Shown here: in pieces, positions 55,915-64,000 of the stretch | How the letters are laid out: every line of letters begins with the position of its first letter | How positions within the stretch are numbered: position 1 is the stretch's first letter | NCBI GenBank assembly: GCA_029964075.1 | Contig: CM057150.1 | Location: 6,292,900-6,356,899, forward strand | DNA from: Patiria pectinifera | Taxonomy: Eukaryota > Echinodermata > Asteroidea > Valvatida > Asterinidae | Reading direction: 5' to 3' | DNA: 64,000 nt | Position numbers and translations under genes: made by a program | The notes under the pieces: model-generated | The model's input: the letters and a program-made list of their open reading frames with translations, nothing else | What the model was told of the DNA's origin: nothing | Databases searched by the model: none

Positions 55915-56329
55915 TAGGTTTTCCCGGCTATTTTAAAACGTTTATCATTCGAATTCACCGTTTCTAACATTCAAATACGTCGGTCAACATCGATTTAGTG
56001 CACTTCCAATGTTTAATTTCGTCTTTTGTCAGGCAATTTCAAATTCAGTTCAAGCAACTTCAAACAATGAGCACATGTTTTATTGATTTATATAAAACGA
56101 ATTCGATCTCTGAACGCTGCCATTCGGCAACAGCTTAGACAAATTTGGTCTGCAATGACGAATATTCTCGACTCAGTGACTAAAAGAGGGTGACCATACT
56201 TTGAAATTGAATGGTAAATGACAAAATTGATTTTGTTAAAAACATGTGAAGTGTTTCTCGGACGAACTTGAATGTTAGAGTTAGTGAATTTGAATGAAAA
56301 ATGTTTTAAAATAGCCGGGAAAACCTTTA
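55915..56329. repeat. MITE with about 70 bp inverted ends
   Basis: The left arm TAGGTTTTCCCGGCTATTTT and the inverted right arm AAAATAGCCGGGAAAACCTTT continue through TTAAAACGTTTATCATTCGA-like sequence. About 415 bases, no coding capacity. Confidence 0.7.
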
Positions 56330-58560
56330 CTTATTAGTGGGAAAATTATTTCAATTGCTCTTCCCGCTAAAATGCTATCACTATTTAAACGAAGTAACCC
56401 TAAAATCAGTTTCTTCAAAAAAATGTATATGTTGTGTTCTGACTGCTTAGAACAACACATAAAATGACGCCGAATACCTGTTTCAACAGCTGTGGTACAC
56501 AATATCTTTATTCACAACCCTGCTTTGGCTAACAATAGGAATTATAGAATCCACTTTTATTAAGACAGACCTTCAAAAAGATTTCTTTGAATATTTTTTA
56601 ATTTTTAAACTGAGGTTTTTGGGGGGGGGGGTGGTGATGTATGAAGACAATGTTAACGACGATTCTTAAAATCGCACTTCTGGACATAACACATGTTAGG
56701 TCCCATGTCGTTTAAATGGTGACAAAATTTGAACGGATTGAGCAATTGTTTGCCACAAAATGACGAGGAAAGGGACCATTGGATGACTTTTGACCTAAAC
56801 ATGCAATATTTGACTCTCAACAGGATTGCAATTGACCATGTTTTCACGAAAAAGACCACTGCTGCCCACGAGTGAGCAAAGGTGGCCTCAAAATTGGTTT
56901 CAGTGGGCGTACCTTTTTGTTTAACATGCGTTAGCAACGGAATCCAGATATGGGGAAATTGTGTGTACATTTCTCTGTTTTCTTTAAATGTATAGTACCC
57001 ACTGAGCTAAAACTTCAAAAGATTTGTTGTAATGCGGAAGTTGCGATCCCTGTGGTTGCAGACCAGTAAATCGGTCCGAAATTGCCTACGCCGGCCAAAT
57101 CACGATTTGCATGCCCTCAAAATCTTCAGTATTTGAGCATGCTGTGGGCCATGAACTTGAGCTTGTAGTTCCGTTCAATTTGGATGAAATTGGGGCCCTT
57201 AGAGCGCTCTTTTTTGCAATGGAGTGTAGGCATCGTTTTTCAAAATGGCGATGGTCTGCAGGACTATTTTCAGGGGTGATCGTCTTCAGATGGAAATTTC
57301 TCCTAAAAGTCATCAGTTGACCCCCCAAAATTGAAAACAAAATGAAAGATGATGAAACAAGCTTTAATTTGATGTGTGTCTCGAACACCTTGGAGAGTTG
57401 TGAGTATTTTTCTCGAATTTCTGAAGTGGGAGCATTTAACATTTGGGTCTATGGAAGTTTATTTACTGGTCTGCAACCCTGTGCCATTCAGAAGATTCAC
57501 AATGTTGTGCGCCACCAAGAGTTTGCAATGGAGAGTCAATTTTTCAAGTTTATGGTCTACAAACCATGGCCCATTTGAATGATTAATTTGCTATAGATCG
57601 GGGTATGGCGTTCTACCGCCTTACCAAAAACACCATATCGGATAAAAAGAAAAGAAAATGGTTAAAAGATTCTCCGTTATCTCGAATCATATACGCTTTC
57701 AAAACTACAGACCGGAAAAACGAACAGTTTCAAATATCCCGCGCTGCAAATTTGTTGACCATCTCCCACAATGCACTGGGAAAAATGAACTCTCTGTGGC
57801 AAACTCTCGGTGGCACACTGCATTGTGAATCGCCCGAATTGTCGAGTTTCATTCCGAAAAAAATAGATTCCTTTTCAAAATTGCTATTTTTGCTAGCAAT
57901 GCAAACTTTAATCACTTTTGAATGCGACAAAATCGCTCCATGTTTAGGTTTTGAATTTCGAATTATTGGCATGCCAGACAATATTTCCATTCTCAAAGGA
58001 AAGGTTAGTTTCCGCCTCACAATCAGTATTAATAACGTATGGACCGAGAACCAGCCTTTCTGCAAAAGTAGATGTTAGTCTCGAAAACGTTTTTTTTTTA
58101 TCAGCGAGTTGAAGATGTCCAAAAATAAACATAAAATAAATGCAAGTAGAAAATGTATTTTTAAACAAATATCGAATTTCGGAAATGCAACTTAAAGATT
58201 TTGAGCAATATTGCTGCTTCAAACGAAAGGGTGCACAGAGAGCATGGGATCTTATTTTCCTTTCGGATTCTCCTGTGGCTCAATTCTGATCTGATTTAGT
58301 GCTTTAGGGAGAAACCAGTTGTTGCCCTTAGAAAACCTACAACATTTATTCGTTCCAAATTATCCCTTCTGACAACTATACGTGACAATACGTTTGTTGT
58401 AAAAGTTGTGCCGCGTATGCAGATCGTTAAAAGACTACGGAGAATTAGTTGGGTTTTTTTTCCTGGGAATTGAACTACTGCCTGTATTCTGTTATTCGAA
58501 CTTAAACGCGATAATGCGATCTGTGCATTCTGTTCACCCATAGCGGCTATATCCCGAGTC
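56330..58560. other. Intergenic, no gene recognised
   Basis: Several open frames of 60-157 codons exist on both strands but none shows a known domain, good splice context or repeat relation that I can identify. A short poly-G tract lies near 56621-56630. Confidence 0.4.
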
Positions 58561-59040
58561 GATATCGTGCCCTTGTTGGAAATGCAATGTTATGCACATA
58601 TTCCGGCCTTGATAGAGCAATCTGGAGCCCATCGCAATGCCTATTTGGTTATTCAAGTTTAAGCTGGGAAATGCATGTTGGCCTTAATTATTTGTATTAA
58701 ACATTGCTAAATCGGCATTACGAATCATGATGTATATTTATTTATGAGTAAGGAGGAACCATTTTCTAACGGGTTGTTTCAAAATCAACTTTGAAAACAA
58801 ATCATTTAGAAGTTCCCCTCACACCACCACTGAGTCTCACCGGTTTTGTAGTTCTGTCGTCCTATATCGAAAACACTAATTAATTAGTATACGAGTCACC
58901 ATACGGCTAATGTTTATATGATTCCTACACGGCAGACTCTCACATTGAACCTTCTGGGGCTAGATGCAAGAAAGCTCCTCGTGTATTTTTGGATGTAAGT
59001 CAAAACAAACTGCAATTTACACCCAACGAGAAAGGAAATT
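58561..59040. repeat. GPCR-upstream repeat block, copy near GPCR 3
   Basis: GCAATGTTATGCACATATTC, TTGATAGAGCAATCTGGAGC, CTCACCGGTTTTGTAGTTCTG, AGTATACGAGTCACCATACGG and AGTCAAAACAAACTGCAATT match the 9790-10240 block upstream of GPCR copy 1 in the same order and orientation. It lies about 240 bases before the leader exon of copy 3. Confidence 0.65.
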
Positions 59041-59278
59041 CCATTGTGTTTTTAAACCTGCACTTGTAAGTATGTACGTTTTGCATTCCTTGTTTGACTG
59101 ATGCAACAGGATCCATTGCAACTGAGCGATATTTCATTTAAAAAAAAAGGATTCTTTCAAACTCTAAAGAACTGACCACAGAACAACCGATGCATCATGT
59201 AAATGCCTAAAAGACTAGGATTAATCTGGCAAAGCTATTCATTGGTAAATGTGTTTAAATTGTTGTTTTCATATATAG

Positions 59279-59333
59279 GTCTACAACAAGACTGCAAGGG
59301 ATCCGAAATTCGACCCACCATACACCTCAATTG
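59279..59333 (+). other. 5' leader exon of GPCR copy 3
   Basis: A 55-base block with acceptor CATATATAG ahead and donor ATTG/GTAAGC after it, homologous to the leader exons of copies 1 and 2. The coding exon acceptor is CCATTTTAG, ending at 60038. The intron between is longer (705 bases) because it holds the element at 59480-59965. Confidence 0.6.
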
Positions 59334-59479
59334 GTAAGCTGTAAAATCTAACTCGTGCACAGACATGTACACAACCTCTGTACATGAACACCTAACGATA
59401 AAAACAAAAACAATTTAAATAAACCAGCAAGTGACGGTTTTCTTTTGAGGCTTTGGTACACCTATTTTGCTTTATTTTG

Positions 59480-59965
59480 TTAGCAGGGGCAGTAGCATGG
59501 TCAGTTTTATTGGGGAAGTGTAATTATTTATTGAAAGGGGCGCCTGCACATCCGTGCTGAAATGTAGACTCGTTTTTTTCTCCGGACCCTAGCTTGGTCT
59601 CCATAAAATCAAATAGTAGGGAGGGGGCCTGGTACCATCTGTCAATGGGGGAGTTGTTCAAAACAGACGATATGCACACTAACGGACCATATGTGGCGCT
59701 TTTCAGGGCGAAACATGCGCGAGATTAGCCAAAAAGGCACTCGTAAAGGTCGCTGGTATATATACAATTAAATGGCACGACTTCTTTTCAAAAGGGCATT
59801 GTTTTGAGAAAAGAAGACTTGTTAACAAAAGAAGGGCACTCTTTGCAAATGCTTGGGGTGGGGGATTTTTGGGCTGGTGAAATAGGAAAATCAAAGGGAA
59901 AAGGCAGTTTTTACAAAATCTCCCCTCACAGCCCCCTCCCCCGCCCCCCATGCTCTGCTACACCT
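59480..59965. repeat. Diverged CAGTGGCGTAGCCA-type element in the leader intron of GPCR copy 3
   Basis: The left end GGGGCAGTAGCATGGTCAG and the inverted right end CCCCATGCTCTGCTACACC, with C-rich and G-rich flanks inside, resemble the element at 34811-35003. Confidence 0.45.
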
Positions 59966-60061
59966 ATCATTAGACAACAAAAATATGTAGTCAAAGTGAC
60001 ACCAAACCTTATCTTCTTTCTGTTATCTTCCATTTTAGAGCTTATATAGTATCAGAGAGAA

Positions 60062-60967
60062 ATGGCTGTCAGTGTCGGAGATGCGCTACAGTATTCTATG
60101 ACCGGCATCTGTGCCTTGGCTGTGATCGAAAATCTCATTGCGATTGCAGTGTTTGCTGGGACCAAAAAGCTCCGCATCAAGTACTACACTTTTGTGGTCA
60201 ACCTGGCGCTGGCTGACTTGATCTTCGCCCTTTTTACAATACCATATCCCTGGCGCCCAAAGCCAAAACAATTCTTCAAGGTTTTTTCACCGGAGCGTAC
60301 ACCGTCTCCTTACTGACTTTTCCGGCCGTTGCTATCAATCGTTATCTGGCCCTGTCCCGTATGCCACCAGCTCGCTACGATTCACTGGTGACTGGGCGTC
60401 GTATGTAAGGTCGGAGTTTGTATCCTTTTTTGGTGTTTGAGTCTCGTGTATGGCTTTGTGATTTATAATTCTGTCCCAAAAGACGTTTATTACCTGGTCA
60501 ATTTCCTTGGATACTCACTGGCAGGGTGTGTCGTGTTGGCTATCACCGCTCTTGTTTACTACTTGGTTTTCCGTAAGATCAAACAGTATACTCCACCCCT
60601 TGCATCCGCGGCGGGCATCAGTGCTAACGAGGAGCGAGATCAAACCCGAGTCCAGCAGACTCGTCGTTTACTGGTCATGTTGGTTCTCATTCTGGTGGTG
60701 GCATTCATTACTTGGTTTCCCTGTTTCGTGCTAAGGATGATTGCAATCTTAAAGCCATCTCTTGGGCTTGATGAGATCTTCCAGATGTGGATTTGGGTGT
60801 CTTACTTGCTGTACACCCTTTCTCCAGTGATCAATCCGTGGATATACTGGTGGCAACTGGATGGTTTCAGAGAGGGGTTTTATGCCATGTTCTGTCGTTG
60901 TGTCATTAAGGCTGAACCTAGCGAAATTGAAGCTGACCTGAAAACAGTTGCTGAGACTGGTTTGTAA
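60062..60967 (+). pseudogene. Class A GPCR, MECA-like, copy 3, frameshifted
   Basis: It aligns with copies 1 and 2 from start to stop. The first frame covers TM1-TM2 (MAVSVGDALQYSMTGICAL, IENLIAIAVF, LADLIFAL). A net gain of about two bases near 60262-60285, relative to copy 2, shifts the frame, which then ends at 60316. TM3 continues in another frame (AINRYLALSRMPPARYDSLV near 60333-60395) and reaches a stop at 60406-60408. A further indel there returns to the frame that runs 60437-60967 through TM4-TM7 (TWFPCF in TM6, NPWIYWW in TM7, MFCRC, tail ETGL). Two length changes and a stop argue for a pseudogene. Because the remainder is well kept, an assembly error or recent inactivation is possible. 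The leader exon and splice sites are preserved. Confidence 0.8.
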
Positions 60968-61473
60968 AAGTAGAGGTTCATTATCTCGGGAGGAATTTCC
61001 ATATTTTAGAGCAAGTCGAAATTCGAGACAACTTCCAGTGACAGCAAAAGAGCAACCTCTTTCTATTATGATTTTTTCGTCCGTAAATCTACAACTTTTG
61101 TTTTTCACTAAATTTCGAAAAGGTCAAAACTAAATTATTTCCCACGAAATTAAAGTATAATAATGGTAATGTTCCTCAAAATCTGCGCTAGAAACCAGAG
61201 TTGTTTGTTATTTTGTATCGAAGTGTAAAACACAATTTTCTTGATAATGGACGTCTTTTTATAAACAAACTCTGTTAATATCATTTTAATTGTCAATAAT
61301 AAACTCTTTAAACTTCCGGCACAGATTCGACCGAAACAGCGTCCTGAGACTCTTTTGAGGTCAAACGGCTTTTTTCCCCGTCAAAAACAAATTTGGGTCA
61401 AATTATTTTATTTTCGAGTCAATTCAAGTGGCCTGTTATGAAGCCCGGGGAGGGACAGGGTGGAATTTTTTTT
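60968..61473. other. 3' flank of GPCR copy 3
   Basis: The start resembles the 3' UTRs of the other copies (AGAGGTTCATTATCTCGGGA here against AGAGGTGCATTATCATGGGA after copy 2). AATAAA occurs near 61297. The stretch 61318-61420 matches the GATTCGACC block downstream of the other copies. Confidence 0.5.
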
Positions 61474-62000
61474 TGGAGTTTGCTAATTCGTTCGCACGAA
61501 TTACTAATTCGTGGGAACGAATTACTAATTCGTTCGCACGAATTAGCAATTCGTGCGAACGAATTACTAATTCGTGCGAACGAATTACTAATTCGTGGGA
61601 ACGAATTAACAAACTCCAGTAATTCGTTCGCACGAATTAGTAATTCGTTCGCACGAATTAGTAATTCGTTCGCACGAATTACTAATTCGTGGGAACGAAT
61701 TAACAAACTCCAGTAATTCGTTCGCACGAATTAGTAATTCGTTCGCACGAATTACTAATTCGTTCGCACGAATTAGTAATTCGTTCGCACGAATTACTAA
61801 TTCGTGGGAACGAATTAGTAATTCGTTCGCACGAATTACTAGGCCTAATTCGTTCCCACGAATTACTAATTCGTTCCCATGAATTGCTAATTCGTTCGCA
61901 CGAATTAGTAATTCGTGCGAACGAATTAGTAATTCGTGCGAACGAAATAGCAATTCGTGCGAACGAATTAGGAATTCGTGGGAACGAAATAGGAATTCGT
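61474..62000. repeat. 21 bp palindromic satellite (ATTCGTTCGCACGAATTA)
   Basis: Units of about 21 bases, TAATTCGTTCGCACGAATTA or its complement TAATTCGTGCGAACGAATTA, with a second version carrying CCCAC/GTGGG in the centre, are joined in both orientations. AACAAACTCCAGTAATTCG interrupts at about 61608 and 61703, giving a higher-order period near 95 bases. Several frames on both strands stay open because the unit is exactly seven codons. The array runs into the gap at 62001 and does not reappear after it. Confidence 0.85.
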
Positions 62001-62500
62001 NNNNNNNNNNNNNNNNNNNNNNNNNNNNNNNNNNNNNNNNNNNNNNNNNNNNNNNNNNNNNNNNNNNNNNNNNNNNNNNNNNNNNNNNNNNNNNNNNNNN
62101 NNNNNNNNNNNNNNNNNNNNNNNNNNNNNNNNNNNNNNNNNNNNNNNNNNNNNNNNNNNNNNNNNNNNNNNNNNNNNNNNNNNNNNNNNNNNNNNNNNNN
62201 NNNNNNNNNNNNNNNNNNNNNNNNNNNNNNNNNNNNNNNNNNNNNNNNNNNNNNNNNNNNNNNNNNNNNNNNNNNNNNNNNNNNNNNNNNNNNNNNNNNN
62301 NNNNNNNNNNNNNNNNNNNNNNNNNNNNNNNNNNNNNNNNNNNNNNNNNNNNNNNNNNNNNNNNNNNNNNNNNNNNNNNNNNNNNNNNNNNNNNNNNNNN
62401 NNNNNNNNNNNNNNNNNNNNNNNNNNNNNNNNNNNNNNNNNNNNNNNNNNNNNNNNNNNNNNNNNNNNNNNNNNNNNNNNNNNNNNNNNNNNNNNNNNNN
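62001..62500. other. Assembly gap (500 N)
   Basis: An exact run of 500 N beginning inside the 21 bp satellite, which probably caused the assembly break. True length unknown. Confidence 0.99.
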
Positions 62501-62544
62501 GGCATGCACTTTTGAGGATCCTTGGTTTCATTACCAGAAAAAAA

Positions 62545-63585
62545 TATTTATCGTTTACTTCGTTTCGTATGAACATAAAGGAGTAAATGCTTCAGATTTC
62601 AAATATGCACCTGTCATTTACAAGGCTGGGTTGGGGCAACCTTGAAATTATAAAGTAAAATAATTCTGCGCAAAAAATTACTGCATTTATTAATGTTCAT
62701 AAAGTACAAATGATACCATGTTTGTATGAATAAAACATGGCATTTGCTTTTGCTACCACTTTGAAGCATTTACTCGCATCTGTATGAATGAAAATTAAGC
62801 AAACACTTTTACTAAAAACCGTTTGCTAAATTCTGAAAAAAAATACTTTTTACCTTTAAGCTTTTGCTACACTATAAGCGTTTACTTCGTTTCTTATGAA
62901 TAAAAAGGAGTAAACGCTACAAATGTTTAAACATTTACTTGTCATATTTCAAGGTTGGGTTGGGGATACCTTCAAAATATAAAAGCACATAATTCTGCGC
63001 AAAAATTACTGCATTTATTAATGTTAATTGCGAAAAAGTACAAATAATACCATACGGTAGTTCGTATGAATAAAAACTGGCATTTGCATTACTCCCATCT
63101 GTATGGATATAAATTAATCAAAGGCTTTTACTAAAAACCATTTGCTCTTGAGTAAATGGCCTGCAAAATGTAAGCTTTACACGTTTATAGGTATGCTTCA
63201 GATTTCAAATATGCACTTGTCATTCACAAGGCTTGGTTGGGGCAACCTTGAAATTATAAAGTAAAATAATTCTGCGCAAAAGCTACAGCATTTATTATAT
63301 GTTAATCGCGAAAAATGTATATTAACAAAGTTCATAAAGTACAAATGATACCATGTTTGTATGAATAAAACATAGCATTTGCTTTTACTTCCAATTTTGA
63401 AGCATTTACTCGCATCTGTACGAATGAAAATTAAGCAAACACTTTTACTAAAAACCATTTGCTAAAATCTGAAAATAATTAGTTTTTACCTTTTAGGTTT
63501 TGCTACACTATAAGCGTTTACTAGTATGAATATAAAAGAAGTAAATGCTTCAGATTTCAAATATTTACTTGTCATATTTCTGAAG
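62545..63585. repeat. Tandem satellite, about 330 bp unit, three copies
   Basis: Units starting near 62551, 62880 and 63190 share AGTAAATGCTTCAGATTTCA, TGTCATTTACAAGGCTGG, GATACCATGTTTGTATGAAT, ACTCGCATCTGTATGAATG and TTTTACTAAAAACC. A single relative is at 20951-21300. No coding capacity. Confidence 0.75.
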
Positions 63586-64000
63586 TCCTTTATCTACAGA
63601 ACTGTAAATCCGATTGGGTTGAAACTTGGTATGTGGCAAGACCGGGATGTGTTATAGGTAAAAAAAAAATGAAGTGACGTCATGATGACGCCATCCTGAG
63701 ATTTTATATGAATTTTTGAATTTTTTTGACCGTTTAGCCATATCTCACGAACGCAACATGCGTCCGAAGTGACGTCACGATGTCGTCATCGTTTGATTTT
63801 TTTAATGATTTTTAAAATATTTATGATTTTATTGTGCTTCCAAAATTGCACACTTTCTTTCATCGGATTGACATTAAACTTGGTTCAAACCAAGACCACA
63901 ATGACAAAATGTGTATTGAGAAGGGTTTTAAAGATGACGTCATTGCAGGGCATGTGACGCCATGTGATAAAATTATATTTTAGGAATTATTCTGAGCATT
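63586..64000. repeat. Dispersed repeat rich in GACGTCA, no gene
   Basis: GTGACGTCATGATGACGCCAT (63675) is followed by related GTGACGTCACGATGTCGTCAT (63769) and AGATGACGTCATTGCAGGGC (63931). TTTAGCCATATCTCACGAACG (63734) matches, inverted, 20950-20972. Nothing coding is recognised. Confidence 0.5.

Noticed and set aside
57605..58078. A 157-codon frame
   Set aside because: No recognisable domain, membrane segment or paralogue in the window. AT-rich single-copy DNA can hold such frames by chance.
61393..62645. Open frames of 60-300 codons with repeating NSFARIT or LIRSHEL units, some spanning N runs
   Set aside because: They arise because the satellite unit is 21 bases (seven codons) and lacks stops in several frames on both strands; parts are translated N. 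No gene is supported.

Overview
The window is nuclear DNA from an intron-rich, repeat-dense animal genome. The coding genes are split by GT-AG introns, tRNA-derived SINE relics, LINE fragments and many fold-back (MITE-like) elements are present, and there is no sign of operons. Gene content (a class A GPCR mini-family, a clan 2 cytochrome P450, an SLC16-like transporter) and the repeat style suggest a marine invertebrate, plausibly a deuterostome such as an echinoderm, hemichordate or amphioxus. I cannot fix the species from sequence alone. Two 500-base runs of N (25501-26000 and 62001-62500) are assembly gaps of nominal size.

Layout. Bases 905-5386 hold the last three visible exons of a monocarboxylate-transporter-like major facilitator gene, whose 5' exons lie outside the window; a broken copy of its penultimate exon sits at 30990-31285. 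Bases 5.4-14.5 kb are repeats, including a 2.8 kb unit (7226-10029) that recurs at 17089-19290. GPCR copy 1 is at 14838-15743 (+), GPCR copy 2 at 36038-36958 (+), a frameshifted copy 3 at 60062-60967 (+), and a fourth copy, cut by an assembly gap, at 25315-25500 (-). Copies 1 and 4 face each other as arms of an inverted duplication. A nine-exon cytochrome P450 gene, apparently intact, fills 41363-50345. Bases 51.5-55.8 kb hold two opposed LINE remnants, one of which carries a nested fold-back insertion. A DIRS-like retroelement remnant lies at 28390-29150. The right end (61.4-64 kb) is tandem satellite DNA.

How the genes relate. The four receptor copies share a small spliced upstream exon (visible for three), a coding region in one exon, related 3' flanks and an identical C-terminal ETGL. 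They therefore arose by segmental duplication of a whole transcription unit. Their sequence (Glu-Asn in TM1, no TM3 or ECL2 cysteine, no TM5 proline, Trp-Ala-Pro in TM6) points to the melanocortin/EDG/cannabinoid/adenosine (MECA) branch of class A receptors. The transporter and P450 show no functional link to the receptors. No organised multigene system beyond the receptor cluster is visible; the most unusual content is the structured repeats.
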